Shown here in pieces: positions 49,760 through 58,953 of a DNA stretch of 64,000 nucleotides. The DNA is from Martinezella rhizogenes (GTDB taxonomy: Bacteria; Pseudomonadota; Alphaproteobacteria; Rhizobiales; Rhizobiaceae): NCBI GenBank assembly GCA_013322215.1, contig JAAMEZ010000047.1:248001-312000 (forward strand). The letters run 5' to 3'. Positions within the stretch are counted from its first letter, which is position 1, and each line of letters opens with the position of its first letter. The notes beneath the pieces are model-generated. The model worked only from the letters and a program-made list of their open reading frames with translations. It was not told where the DNA came from and made no database searches. The position numbers and the translations under genes are program-made.

Positions 49760-50728
49760 ATGTCCGACACCCGCAAACCCGGCCGCGGCCGCGTCTATGC
49801 CTCGATCACCGAGACCATCGGCGATACGCCGATCGTCCGCCTCGACAAGCTGGCGAAGGAGAAGGGCGTCATGGCCAACCTCTTGGCAAAGCTCGAATTC
49901 TTCAATCCCATCGCGTCCGTGAAGGATCGTATCGGCGTCGCCATGATCGAGAGCCTGGAAACCCAGGGCAAGATCGCTCCCGGCCGGACCGTGCTGATCG
50001 AGCCGACCTCAGGCAACACAGGCATTGCACTTGCCTTTGCCGCAGCCGCCAAAGGCTACCGGCTGATCCTTACCATGCCGGAGACCATGTCGATCGAGCG
50101 TCGCAAGATGCTGGCGCTGCTCGGCGCCGAGCTGGTGCTGACCGAGGGACCGAAGGGCATGAAGGGCGCGATTGCCAAGGCCGAAGAATTGGCCGCGTCG
50201 CTGCCGGATGCCATCATTCCGCAGCAGTTCGAAAATCCCGCCAATCCGGAAATCCATCGCAAGACGACGGCTGAGGAAATCTGGAACGATACCGACGGCA
50301 AGGTCGACATCTTCGTTTCCGGCATCGGCACCGGCGGAACGATCACCGGCGTCGGCCAGGTGCTGAAGGCCCGCAAGCCAGACATCAAGGTCATCGCCGT
50401 CGAGCCGACGGATTCGCCGGTTCTTTCGGGCGGCAATCCCGGCCCGCACAAGATCCAGGGCATCGGTGCCGGCTTCGCGCCGAAGGTTCTCGATACGCAT
50501 GTCTATGACGAGGTAATCACCGTCAGCAATGACGAGGCGTTTCAACAGGCCCGGCTCGTCGCAAAGCTCGAAGGCGTGCCTGTTGGTATTTCCTCCGGCG
50601 CGGCGCTGACGGCAGCCATCAAGATTGGCCAGCGTCCCGAAAACGAAGGCAAGACCATCGTCGTCATCATCCCCTCCTTCGCCGAGCGCTATCTGTCGAC
50701 GGCGCTGTTCGAAGGCCTTGGCGGCTGA
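49760..50728 (+). CDS. cysK: Cysteine synthase A
   Basis: The 322-residue PLP enzyme has the Schiff-base Lys in FFNPIASVKDRIG (about residues 45-57), the TSGNTGIALAF loop and GTGGTITGVGQVLK for PLP phosphate. It makes cysteine from O-acetylserine and sulfide in the cytosol. The gene has its own terminator at 50755. Sulfide that would come from ergothioneine desulfuration could enter here, but no link in regulation is seen. Confidence 0.96.
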   Translation: MSDTRKPGRGRVYASITETIGDTPIVRLDKLAKEKGVMANLLAKLEFFNPIASVKDRIGVAMIESLETQGKIAPGRTVLIEPTSGNTGIALAFAAAAKGYRLILTMPETMSIERRKMLALLGAELVLTEGPKGMKGAIAKAEELAASLPDAIIPQQFENPANPEIHRKTTAEEIWNDTDGKVDIFVSGIGTGGTITGVGQVLKARKPDIKVIAVEPTDSPVLSGGNPGPHKIQGIGAGFAPKVLDTHVYDEVITVSNDEAFQQARLVAKLEGVPVGISSGAALTAAIKIGQRPENEGKTIVVIIPSFAERYLSTALFEGLGG

Positions 50729-50754
50729 AACGAGCTGCAATAAATTGATTGAGA

Positions 50755-50783
50755 AAGGGGTGCTGCGGCGCCCTTTTTTGTTC
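50755..50783 (+). terminator. Rho-independent terminator of cysK
   Basis: AAGGG(G)TGC and GCGCCCTT pair with one bulged G, followed by six T at about 50775. It starts 27 bp after the cysK stop. Confidence 0.8.
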
Positions 50784-50826
50784 GGACAAGCCGAAGACAG
50801 CACCGTGCCACCTCAGCTCCGGATTT

Positions 50827-52359
50827 TCAGGCATGCGCGGCCAGCCGCTCGCCGGCGATGCGATAGGAGATGGCTTCAGCAAGGTGGATGCGCCCAACGG
50901 TTGGTTTATCGTCCAGATCGGCAAGCGTTCGCGCGACCTTGAGGATGCGATGATAGCCACGGGCGGAGAATTTCATTTTCTCGGCGGCATCACGCAGCAG
51001 CTGTAGGCCTGATGCATCCGGCTCGGCGATGGTTTCGATCATCGCGGTCGAGCAGCGGGCGTTGGTGGTGATCTCCATCATGCCAGCCCGTTCGAAACGC
51101 TCCCGCTGCCGTTCGCGGGCACGGGCGACACGCAAAGCAACATCGGCGCTGCTTTCCGAGGCCGTTGGCCGGATGAGATCAGCGGCGGAGACCGCCGGCA
51201 CATCGATGCGGATATCGATACGATCGAGCAGCGGGCCGGAAATGCGACCTTGATAATCGCTCGCGCAGCGCGGCCCACGGGCGCAGGTGTGCCCCGGCTC
51301 GCCAGCCATCCCGCAGCGGCACGGGTTCATCGCCGCCACGAGTTGGATACCGGCCGGATAGGCGACGCGATGATTTGCTCTGGCGATAACACACTCGCCG
51401 GTTTCCAGCGGCTGGCGCAGCGCATCGAGCGCCTGCGGCGAAAACTCCGGCAGTTCGTCGAGGAAAAGGATGCCGTGATGGGCCAGCGACACCTCGCCGG
51501 GCCTCGCGCGCAGACCGCCGCCGACGAGCGCAGCCATGGTGGCGGAGTGATGCGGCGCGCGATAGGGCCGCCGATCCGAAAGCTTGCCACCGGAAAGCTG
51601 GCCGGCGATCGAATGGATCATCGACACCTCAAGCAGCTCGTTCGTCGACAAGGGCGGCAGAATGGACGGCAGGCGCGAGGCAAGCATCGACTTGCCGGAA
51701 CCTGGCGGCCCGACGAAAAGCAGATTGTGGCCGCCGGCGGCGGCTACTTCCAGGGCGCGCTTGGCGCTTTCCTGCCCCTTGATGTCGGCAAGATCGGGCA
51801 AATTGGCAGCGCTGGCGCGAACGGAGGGCTCCGGCCGCGACAGGACCTGCGTGCCGCGGAAATGATTGGCGAGTGCGATCAGGCTGCGCGGCGCCAGAAT
51901 ATCGATCTCCTTGCCGGCCCAGGCAGCTTCCGGCCCGCTTTCGGCGGGGCAGATCAGGCCCTTGCCCGCAGCGTTGGCGGCGATCGCCGCGGGAAGCGCG
52001 CCGGCAACGGGCGCAATCGTGCCATCGAGATTGAGCTCGCCGATGACGGTATAGGACGACAGGGCATCGGCAGGGATCGCGCCGAGCGCCGCCATCAGGC
52101 CGAGCGCGATGGCAAGGTCGAAATGGCTACCTTCTTTCGGCAGATCCGCCGGCGCAAGATTGACTGTCACTTTCTTCGGCGGCAGCGCAAGGCCGGAAGC
52201 GTGCAGCGCTGCCTGAACCCTCTCCCGGCTCTCTGCGACAGCCTTGTCCGGCAGACCGACGATGTGCATCAGCACCTTGCCGGGCGCGATCATAACCTGC
52301 ACTTCGACGGGCACGCCCTCAATGCCCTGAAACGCCACCGTACTGACGCGCGCTACCAT
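50827..52359 (-). CDS. YifB family Mg chelatase-like AAA ATPase (ComM-like)
   Basis: The 510-residue protein has an N-terminal Lon-protease-like fold (IEGVPVEVQVMIAPGKVLMHIVGLPDKAVAESRERVQ), Walker A GPPGSGKSMLASRLP (about residues 215-229), Walker B ILFLDELPEF and a C-terminal Mg-chelatase segment. ComM-type members are helicases that help integrate transforming DNA. It is followed by gshB upstream on the same strand across 194 bp. Confidence 0.93.
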   Translation of the reverse strand: MVARVSTVAFQGIEGVPVEVQVMIAPGKVLMHIVGLPDKAVAESRERVQAALHASGLALPPKKVTVNLAPADLPKEGSHFDLAIALGLMAALGAIPADALSSYTVIGELNLDGTIAPVAGALPAAIAANAAGKGLICPAESGPEAAWAGKEIDILAPRSLIALANHFRGTQVLSRPEPSVRASAANLPDLADIKGQESAKRALEVAAAGGHNLLFVGPPGSGKSMLASRLPSILPPLSTNELLEVSMIHSIAGQLSGGKLSDRRPYRAPHHSATMAALVGGGLRARPGEVSLAHHGILFLDELPEFSPQALDALRQPLETGECVIARANHRVAYPAGIQLVAAMNPCRCGMAGEPGHTCARGPRCASDYQGRISGPLLDRIDIRIDVPAVSAADLIRPTASESSADVALRVARARERQRERFERAGMMEITTNARCSTAMIETIAEPDASGLQLLRDAAEKMKFSARGYHRILKVARTLADLDDKPTVGRIHLAEAISYRIAGERLAAHA

Positions 52360-52553
52360 GCCGTATCCCCTGTCGCAGAACCCGTTTGCCGTTACGTGCC
52401 ACGATCAGCAAACTTCGGGTTGCAATCTGGCACAAGACAAGGAATGAAACAAGAACAATAAACGAACAAAAGCTTCCCTCAGTCATGCCGAAATCATCGA
52501 CATGACTGGGTGCGTATTATTGTCCAGCTGGAAGCGTGGTCGAGAACAGCCGA

Positions 52554-53501
52554 TCAGGCCCGCTTGGCTTCGATCGCATCCCAGAGCAGGCTGGCGATAT
52601 CGGCGCCGCCGAAGCGCTTGACTTCGCGGATGCCGGTCGGCGACGTCACGTTGATCTCGGTCATGTAGTCGCCGATGACGTCGATGCCGACGAGCAGGAA
52701 GCCGCGTTCCTTCAAGGCAGGTCCGATGCGGGCACAGATTTCCTTTTCGCGCGCCGTCAGATCGGTCGCTTCGGCACGGCCGCCGACATGCATGTTGGAG
52801 CGGGCGTCATGCTCGGCCGGTACGCGGTTGATCGCGCCGACGGCCTCACCATCGACGAGGATGATGCGCTTGTCACCCTTGCGCACGTCAGGCAGATATT
52901 GCTGTGCGATGAACGGCTCGCGGAAGAGCTGGCCGAACATTTCGAGTAGCGACGAGAGATTGCGGTCGTCGCGCGTCGAATGGAAAACGCCAGCGCCGCC
53001 ATTGCCGTAAAGCGGTTTCAGGATGATATCGCCCATCTCCTCACGGAAGCGGCGGATTTCGCCGGCATCGCGGGTGATCAACGTCTTCGGCATGAGATCG
53101 GCGAATTCAGTGACGAAAATCTTTTCGGGCGAGTTGCGCACCCAGGCCGGATCGTTGACGACGAGCGTCTTCGGGTGGATGCGTTCGAGCAGATGCGTCG
53201 AGGTGATGTAGGCCATGTCGAATGGCGGGTCCTGGCGCAGCAGCACCACGTCCATGGTCGAGAGGTCGACGCGCTCGGCCTCGCCGAGCTCGAAGTGATC
53301 GCCCTTCACATCGCGCAGGATCATCGGTTCGACGGAGGCATAGATCTTGCCGTCGCGCATGCTCAGCCGCTCGGGCGTATAGTGGAAGAGCTTGTAGCCG
53401 CGGTTCTGCGCCTCGAGGCTCATGGCGAAGGTTGAGTCGCCCGCAATGTTGATGCTCCGGACATGGTCCATCTGGACCGCAACATTCTTGATACCAGCCA
53501 T
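52554..53501 (-). CDS. gshB: Glutathione synthetase
   Basis: The 315-residue ATP-grasp ligase begins MAGIKNVAVQMDHVRSINIAGDSTFAM. It contains LLRQDPPFDMAYI, IILKPLYGNGGAGVF, and DVIGDYMTEINVTSPTGIREV for the ATP and metal site. It joins gamma-glutamylcysteine and glycine. ATG 53501 is preferred to the open frame up to 53558. In related genomes it lies near yraN and rsmI; here an EEP-type gene and a cupin gene intervene. Confidence 0.96.
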   Translation of the reverse strand: MAGIKNVAVQMDHVRSINIAGDSTFAMSLEAQNRGYKLFHYTPERLSMRDGKIYASVEPMILRDVKGDHFELGEAERVDLSTMDVVLLRQDPPFDMAYITSTHLLERIHPKTLVVNDPAWVRNSPEKIFVTEFADLMPKTLITRDAGEIRRFREEMGDIILKPLYGNGGAGVFHSTRDDRNLSSLLEMFGQLFREPFIAQQYLPDVRKGDKRIILVDGEAVGAINRVPAEHDARSNMHVGGRAEATDLTAREKEICARIGPALKERGFLLVGIDVIGDYMTEINVTSPTGIREVKRFGGADIASLLWDAIEAKRA

Positions 53502-53610
53502 AGTCAGCCCTCGCTCGAATTTGCGGACAGATGTAGGTCGGCCCGCCTGCAAACGCAACGGCTATTCAATCGCTTCCGTCAGGGGCTTATTCGATCGGGA
53601 CCGGCCGAGC

Positions 53611-54114
53611 TCAGGCGGCAAGGCCTTGCGTGTTTCCTTGCCGGACGAGGTTGCGCAGGCGATAGGCCATCGTCAAAGGCTTCGGGAACGGCTTGCGCAA
53701 AAAGGCGACCTTGCGCAGATAGCGGTCGATGCGCCATGTCGCCCAGGTGCCGCCAGCAAAATAGGCGACATCGCCGGCATGCAGCGTGCGCTCGACACCG
53801 TCTTCCGTGGTGATGTGAACCTCACCCTCGAGGATCATCACCGTTTCGTCCCAGCCGAAATACCAGCGGAATTCGCCTGCGGTGCAATCCCACAGCGCGG
53901 TCATCGCGGCATCGTCCTGTCCGCGCGAATGCTCGGCGATACGGGCAACCGGATCGCCCGACAATATCCAGGAGCGTTCGATCGGCGACGGTTTCATTTC
54001 CATCTCGTCGCTGGCGCCCGCCACGAAATTCTTCGACGGCGACATCGCAACAACGACCGGGACGGCACGCGCGGCAAAGGCCGCCATGCTCGCCAACATC
54101 AGTTTCAAGACCAT
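53611..54114 (-). CDS. Cupin-domain (DUF861-type) protein with hydrophobic N-terminus
   Basis: The 167-residue protein has an N-terminal hydrophobic stretch MVLKLMLASMAAFAARAVPVVVA, probably a signal anchor, then a cupin-3-type domain with WDCTAGEFRWYFGWDETVMILEGEV and YFAGGTWATWRID. GGGGGA lies 5 nt before ATG 54114; TTG 54126 is less likely. Related domains occur in ureidoglycolate and ethanolamine enzymes, but the substrate is unknown. Confidence 0.78.
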   Translation of the reverse strand: MVLKLMLASMAAFAARAVPVVVAMSPSKNFVAGASDEMEMKPSPIERSWILSGDPVARIAEHSRGQDDAAMTALWDCTAGEFRWYFGWDETVMILEGEVHITTEDGVERTLHAGDVAYFAGGTWATWRIDRYLRKVAFLRKPFPKPLTMAYRLRNLVRQGNTQGLAA

Positions 54115-54211
54115 GCAATCCCCCAAATTCCATGCGCGTCTACGATCTCATCGCATGGAAGGAGTAACGGCGCGGTTCATCAAACCGAACGCATTTTAAC
54201 GATTGCAGCGA

Positions 54212-54255
54212 TTAAAGCGCATCGCGATCTTTCAGATTCGCTTCTCGCGCTTTAA
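54212..54255. repeat. Palindromic repeat of a second type (TTAAAGCGC arms)
   Basis: TTAAAGCGC (54212-54220) and GCGCTTTAA (54247-54255) pair perfectly around ATCGCGATCTTTCAGATTCG. It resembles a widespread rhizobial intergenic palindrome and lies next to another palindrome at 54270, both in the cupin-to-EEP gap. Confidence 0.75.
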
Positions 54256-54269
54256 CCCTTTGATTTCAT

Positions 54270-54314
54270 GCATGTCGTTGTCGCAAAACCGCCGCACACT
54301 TTTGCGCGACATGC
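54270..54314. repeat. Palindromic repeat, copy 5 (GCATGTCG arms)
   Basis: GCATGTCG (54270-54277) and CGACATGC (54307-54314) pair perfectly. The core GCAAAACCGCCGCACACTTTT is shared with the other family copies, although the arms differ. It lies just before the EEP gene stop. Confidence 0.85.
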
Positions 54315-54315
54315 A

Positions 54316-55311
54316 CTAGGCGGAAAAACCTTCGATTGTGCAGACGATCATGTCGTGATCGGAGAGCGGCTTGCCCTCCTCGTTGAGAGAAGACACGAGA
54401 TGGCTCTCGCCGATCTTCAGGCCGCGGGTGATGAACCAGTCGAGCTTCATGGTGCGATCAGGGAAACGGGTGATCAGGCTCGGGCGCGTGCTTGTCTGGT
54501 CGAGCGGGCCGCCATGGCATTCAAAGCCGCGGCTCTCGGCCATCGCGAACAGCGTATCGGTCGCGTAATCGCCGCCGGTGTGGTTGCCGGTGTTGAGATC
54601 GCCGCCGATCAGGATCGGCAGGCCGGGCGCGAAGACTTCGACATCATCGATCAACGCAGCCAACTGCCGCTCGCGATAGGCAGCAGTCGCGACGCTCTCA
54701 AGGTGAACCGAAACCGCAACCATCGGGCCGGCCTCCGTCTCGACGATGGCGCCGACAGCGCAGCGATCGCCGATGCGCGGCTGCTCGTTGCTGTCGTTGA
54801 ACCACACGGCCTCGCCCGGCAGGCGGATCATGAACGCATCCTTCAGAGCGACCGAGGCCATCAGCGCATTGCCGTGAAAGCCCTTCTCGTTGAAATCATC
54901 GCGGCAGTAGGAACGCTCGATTTCCGAACCGAGGCTGAGCTCCAGGAACTCGACGCCATAGGCATGGTTCATGCCGAGTTCACCGGCGACCATAGCTGTA
55001 GGGTCGCGCTGTTCGGTGCGGGCCATGCCCAGATCCATTTCCGACAGCAGGACGAGCGGCGCGCCGGTTTCCCGCAGCTTCGCCGCGCTTTCCTCGGGAA
55101 AGAGGCAACGCTCGAGGTTCCAGGCAGCAACCGTAAACGGGAAGGATAGAGCTTCCACCTTGGTATCCGCGCCGCCAATGCGCACTGTATTCAAGCAATC
55201 AAGCAACGAGAGCTTCGCGGCATGAACGGCCGGGGTCTTTTCGAGAGAGACGAAGCTCTTGCGCTCCTCCTGCGAGGGAACGGTAAAGGCGGAAATGGTG
55301 CTGCGGATCAT
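54316..55311 (-). CDS. Endonuclease/exonuclease/phosphatase family protein
   Basis: The 331-residue protein has the EEP catalytic set: Asn in VAAWNLER, Glu in LLSEMDLG, His in VSVHLES, Asp-x-Asn in IGGDLNTGNH and Asp/His in PLSDHDMIV near the C-terminus. Members cleave phosphodiesters in nucleic acids or lipids. No signal peptide is clear. The stop lies 2 bp from copy 5 of the repeat. It sits between yraN and gshB on the same strand. Confidence 0.85.
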   Translation of the reverse strand: MIRSTISAFTVPSQEERKSFVSLEKTPAVHAAKLSLLDCLNTVRIGGADTKVEALSFPFTVAAWNLERCLFPEESAAKLRETGAPLVLLSEMDLGMARTEQRDPTAMVAGELGMNHAYGVEFLELSLGSEIERSYCRDDFNEKGFHGNALMASVALKDAFMIRLPGEAVWFNDSNEQPRIGDRCAVGAIVETEAGPMVAVSVHLESVATAAYRERQLAALIDDVEVFAPGLPILIGGDLNTGNHTGGDYATDTLFAMAESRGFECHGGPLDQTSTRPSLITRFPDRTMKLDWFITRGLKIGESHLVSSLNEEGKPLSDHDMIVCTIEGFSA

Positions 55312-55413
55312 GGTAGGGCCCGTCGAAATGAAATGAGGCGTGCCGGCGAAGACATCACAGGCGCTGGTCGCCCGGCAATAGGCTGATTTTGTGACGGTCC
55401 TGTAACGCTTCAG

Positions 55414-55794
55414 TCAAAACGCATCGGGAAAATGTTGTGGCCAGCGGCCGGGCAGCATGGCAACAATGTCGTAGCGTTGCGAGAGACGGGCAAAATCCGG
55501 CTGGCGGGCAAGCCAGAGATCGCTTGCGGCACGGATTCGCCTTTGCGAAGAGACGGAAACGGCGTCGATCGCCTCCTGCGCATCGTGCCGCGACTTGACC
55601 TCGACGAAGACGGCGAGATCCCCCTTGCGAGCAACGATATCGATTTCACCGAGCTTGGTGCGGTGGCGGATCGCCAGGATGCGATAGCCCTTGAGCATCA
55701 GGAACGCAGCGGCGAGATATTCGGCGATATGCCCGCGCCGCCACGCCTTTTGCCGTTTCCGCGTCTCGCCTGTCTCAGGCTTCGGATCAGGCAT
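55414..55794 (-). CDS. YraN family (UPF0102) protein
   Basis: The 126-residue protein has the restriction-endonuclease-like fold of YraN: RRGHIAEYLAAAFLMLKGYRILAIRHRTKLGEIDIVARKGDLAVFVEVKSR, with E, D and ExK positions. The exact role is unknown. It overlaps rsmI by 8 bp (55787-55794), a common gene pair. Confidence 0.92.
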   Translation of the reverse strand: MPDPKPETGETRKRQKAWRRGHIAEYLAAAFLMLKGYRILAIRHRTKLGEIDIVARKGDLAVFVEVKSRHDAQEAIDAVSVSSQRRIRAASDLWLARQPDFARLSQRYDIVAMLPGRWPQHFPDAF

Positions 55795-56695
55795 GGCGCT
55801 CCTTCATATCGAGCAGGCGCTGGTACAGCTCCTTGCGCGGTAGGCCGGTGAGACGCGCCGCTTCGGTCGCGGCCTTGGCGGTCGGCATCGTCCCGGCAAG
55901 ATCGGCCAGAATGGCGTCGACATCGGCCTCCGCCGCGATGCCTTCCGCCGGCGGGCCGACAAGCCAGACGATCTCGCCCTTCACATTGTCGACGGCTTCA
56001 TAGAATGCGGCGAGTTCGGACAGCGTGCCGCGGCGGAATTCCTCGAAGGTCTTCGTCAGCTCGCGGCAGACGGCACCTGCGCGCTCACCGCCGAGCACAT
56101 CGGCGGCGGCGGCAAGGGTTGCGGCGATGCGATGCGGCGATTCAAAGAAGATGAGAGTGGCAGGCACGGCTGCCAACTCGGCCAGCCGGTCACGCCGACC
56201 CTTGTCCTTGGCCGGCAGGAAGCCCGCAAAGAAGAAGGCGTCATTGGGCAGGCCGGAGCCGACCAGGGCTGCAAGTGGCGCCGAGGCGCCGGGGATGGGA
56301 ACGACTTTATAGCCCGCCTCGATTGCCTGCACCGCAAGCCGGTAGCCGGGATCGGAGACGAGCGGCGTGCCGGCATCCGACACCAGCGCCACCGAGCGGC
56401 CGGCTTCCAGTGCCCTAAGCAGCCGGGGACCGGCCTCATCGGCATTATGTTCATGATAGGCATAGGGCTTGTTCTGGATGCCATAGCGATCGAGCAGGAC
56501 GCGGGTAACGCGCGTGTCCTCACAAGCAAGCACGTCCGCGCCGGCGAGCGTTTCCAGCGCCCTCAGCGTGATGTCGCCGAGATTGCCGATGGGCGTCGCG
56601 ACGAGATAGAGCGCGGGCTCAAGGGGACGGGCCGGAATCTGGTTGTTATGCAGGCGGAAACTGCGTGTTCCGCTGCTTGAGTGATCTTCGTTCAT
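55787..56695 (-). CDS. rsmI: 16S rRNA (cytidine-1402-2'-O)-methyltransferase
   Basis: The 302-residue tetrapyrrole-methylase-like protein has LYLVATPIGNLGDITLRALE (residues about 29-48), DTRVTRVLLDRYGI and ALVSDAGTPLVSDPGYRLA, the RsmI signatures. It methylates C1402 of 16S rRNA with SAM. It is the first gene of the rsmI-yraN pair and is divergent from dnaN across 252 bp. Confidence 0.95.
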   Translation of the reverse strand: MNEDHSSSGTRSFRLHNNQIPARPLEPALYLVATPIGNLGDITLRALETLAGADVLACEDTRVTRVLLDRYGIQNKPYAYHEHNADEAGPRLLRALEAGRSVALVSDAGTPLVSDPGYRLAVQAIEAGYKVVPIPGASAPLAALVGSGLPNDAFFFAGFLPAKDKGRRDRLAELAAVPATLIFFESPHRIAATLAAAADVLGGERAGAVCRELTKTFEEFRRGTLSELAAFYEAVDNVKGEIVWLVGPPAEGIAAEADVDAILADLAGTMPTAKAATEAARLTGLPRKELYQRLLDMKERHA

Positions 56696-56947
56696 GCCGG
56701 TCCTGAATTCACTTGGGATAAGCAGCCTTTATGGGCGAGGCGTGCGCCGACGGCAAGAGCGGTGCAATTCCTGTGGAGCATTGTCGACCAAATGTTCAAT
56801 TGACACTCGACAAAGGGTTTATGCCTCTTGCATTCGGATGGAGAAGTCTGCCAAGTTGCCTGTCCAATCTTTCGGGCCTCGTCCGAAAACATGTCGCTCG
56901 GGCGCCTCGGGCCGCCCGGTAAGTCACGGTCGAAAGCGGTAGCATCC

Positions 56948-58066
56948 ATGCGTATAACAATTGAGCGGTCGAACCTCCTGAAGTCGCTGAACCACGTGCA
57001 TCGCGTGGTCGAGCGTCGCAACACGATCCCGATCCTGTCCAACGTGCTGCTGAAGGCGGATGGCACGAACCTCGACATGAAGGCGACCGACCTCGACCTC
57101 GAAATCACCGAGGCGACGCCCGCCAATGTCGAGCAGGCCGGCGCCACCACGGTTCCCGCGCATCTGCTTTACGACATCGTGCGCAAGCTGTCTGACGGCT
57201 CGGAAGTGCTGCTGGCCACCAATGCCGACGGCAGCTCGATGACGGTCGCCTCCGGGCGTTCGAAGTTCTCGCTGCAATGCCTGCCGGAATCCGATTTCCC
57301 GGATCTCACCGCCGGCAGCTTCAGCCACTCCTTCAAGCTGAAGGCAGCCGATCTGAAGATGCTGATCGACCGGACGCAGTTCGCGATCTCCACCGAGGAG
57401 ACCCGCTATTATCTCAACGGCATCTTCTTCCACACGATCGAAAGCGATGGCGACCTGAAGCTTCGGGCAGTCGCCACCGACGGCCATCGCCTGGCCCGTG
57501 CCGATGTTACCGCCCCCTCGGGCTCGGAAGGCATGCCCGGCATCATCATTCCGCGCAAGACGGTCGGCGAACTTCAAAAGCTGGTCGATGCGCCGGACGC
57601 CATGGTCACCGTCGAAGTCTCCGACGCCAAGATCCGCCTGACGATCGGCTCCATCGTCATGACCTCGAAGCTGATCGACGGCACCTTCCCGGATTATCAG
57701 CGCGTCATCCCGGCCAACAACGACAAGGAAATGCGGGTCGATTGCCAGACCTTCGCCCAGGCCGTCGACCGCGTATCGACGATCTCGTCCGAACGCGGCC
57801 GCGCCGTGAAGCTCGCTCTGTCCGATGGCCAGCTGCTGCTGACGGTCAACAACCCGGATTCGGGCAGCGCGACCGAAGAAGTCGCCGTCGGCTATGAGAT
57901 GGATCCGATGGAAATCGGCTTCAACGCCAAGTACCTGCTCGACATCACCGCGCAGCTTTCGGGCGATTCTGCCGTGTTCCTGCTGGCCGATGCCGGCTCG
58001 CCGACGCTCATCCGCGACACGGCCGGCGACGACGCGCTTTATGTGCTGATGCCGATGCGCGTCTAG
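56948..58066 (+). CDS. dnaN: DNA polymerase III beta subunit (sliding clamp)
   Basis: The 372-residue clamp begins MRITIERSNLLKSLNHVHRVVERRNTIPILSNVL and ends LYVLMPMRV, with three structural repeats. It encircles DNA and tethers the polymerase. The frame is open to 56828, but the upstream part is unrelated to the family. The gene is not next to dnaA, as is usual in rhizobia. A strong hairpin terminator lies at 58186. Confidence 0.97.
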   Translation: MRITIERSNLLKSLNHVHRVVERRNTIPILSNVLLKADGTNLDMKATDLDLEITEATPANVEQAGATTVPAHLLYDIVRKLSDGSEVLLATNADGSSMTVASGRSKFSLQCLPESDFPDLTAGSFSHSFKLKAADLKMLIDRTQFAISTEETRYYLNGIFFHTIESDGDLKLRAVATDGHRLARADVTAPSGSEGMPGIIIPRKTVGELQKLVDAPDAMVTVEVSDAKIRLTIGSIVMTSKLIDGTFPDYQRVIPANNDKEMRVDCQTFAQAVDRVSTISSERGRAVKLALSDGQLLLTVNNPDSGSATEEVAVGYEMDPMEIGFNAKYLLDITAQLSGDSAVFLLADAGSPTLIRDTAGDDALYVLMPMRV

Positions 58067-58113
58067 AGCATGAAGCCGAAAAGTGTGAGCGGTTTTCGGA
58101 CGACACCATGCTC
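58066..58113. repeat. Palindromic repeat, copy 6 (GAGCATG arms)
   Basis: GAGCATG (58066-58072) and CATGCTC (58107-58113) pair around AAGCCGAAAAGTGTGAGCGG, whose complement contains the shared core AAAACCGC and CACTTTT. It starts in the last base of the dnaN stop codon. Confidence 0.85.
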
Positions 58114-58136
58114 CACTTTCCTACTTCGTGAGCCAT

Positions 58137-58169
58137 GATGATTCCAAACCGAACAGACCTGGAATCATC
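58137..58169. repeat. Inverted repeat downstream of dnaN
   Basis: GATGATTCC (58137-58145) and GGAATCATC (58161-58169) form a perfect 9-bp stem with a 15-nt loop, between copy 6 of the repeat and the terminator. The role is unclear. Confidence 0.55.
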
Positions 58170-58185
58170 CGGTTCATGTGAAACC

Positions 58186-58230
58186 AAAGCGCCCTTTCGT
58201 ACGTTTATGCAACGCAAGGGCGCTTTTATT
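58186..58230 (+). terminator. Rho-independent terminator downstream of dnaN
   Basis: AAAGCGCCCTT (58186-58196) and AAGGGCGCTTT (58216-58226) form a perfect 11-bp stem followed by TATTT. It lies 120 bp after the dnaN stop. Confidence 0.85.
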
Positions 58231-58339
58231 TGGTCCTTTGTCGATTGCGACATTTTCTCTTGTTATTGCGTCATTCCGTTGCAAGATCCTAGAGAAGCGG
58301 TATGTAAGTCGCAACGGTAACATCTGGTGGGGGGAGAGC

Positions 58340-58933
58340 ATGGCGCTGCGTCTCAAGGAACGGCTGGGCAAGAAGTTCGACGAAGAGATACGTTTCTTCA
58401 AGGGCATGATGCAGGGACCAAAGACGGTCGGGTCGATCGTTCCCACCTCGTCGATCACGGCCCGCAAGATGGCGAGCGTTATCAACACCCAATCCGGCCT
58501 GCCCGTACTGGAACTGGGCCCGGGCACGGGAGCCATCACGAAGGCGATCCTCGGACGCGGCATCGAACCGGAGAATCTGGTCGCCATCGAATATTCGACC
58601 GATTTCTATAATCATCTCGTGCGCCGTTACCCCGGCGTCAACTTCATCAATGGCGACGCCTTCGATCTCGATACGACACTCGGCGTGCTGCGCGGTCAGA
58701 CCTTCGATTGCGTCGTCTCAGGCATTCCGCTGCTCAATTTTCCGATGAAGGCGCGCGTCGCGCTGCTGGAAAGTCTTTTGGACCGCATGCCGCCCGGTCG
58801 GCCGATGGTGCAGATCTCCTACGGACCGGTCTCGCCGATTATCGCCAAGCCGGATCGCTACCACATCCGTCATTACGACTTCATCGTCCGCAACATTCCG
58901 CCGGCCCAGCTCTGGGTCTATAGCCGCGGCTGA
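58340..58933 (+). CDS. pmtA: Phospholipid N-methyltransferase
   Basis: The 197-residue SAM methyltransferase has LELGPGTGAITKAIL as motif I (residues about 53-67) and begins MALRLKERLGKKFDEEIRFFKGMMQGPKTVGSIVPTS, as in the rhizobial PmtA type. It methylates phosphatidylethanolamine three times to phosphatidylcholine at the membrane. The start is ATG 58340 after GGGGAGAG; a longer frame from 58178 overlaps the terminator and is rejected. A rRNA adenine dimethylase-like annotation would be a family-level confusion. Confidence 0.88.
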   Translation: MALRLKERLGKKFDEEIRFFKGMMQGPKTVGSIVPTSSITARKMASVINTQSGLPVLELGPGTGAITKAILGRGIEPENLVAIEYSTDFYNHLVRRYPGVNFINGDAFDLDTTLGVLRGQTFDCVVSGIPLLNFPMKARVALLESLLDRMPPGRPMVQISYGPVSPIIAKPDRYHIRHYDFIVRNIPPAQLWVYSRG

Positions 58934-58953
58934 GGCAATCACCGAGACAATCC

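Noticed and set aside
56800..56828. dnaN promoter with TTGACA at 56800
   Set aside because: No acceptable -10 sequence lies at 16-18 bp spacing, so the match is not enough.
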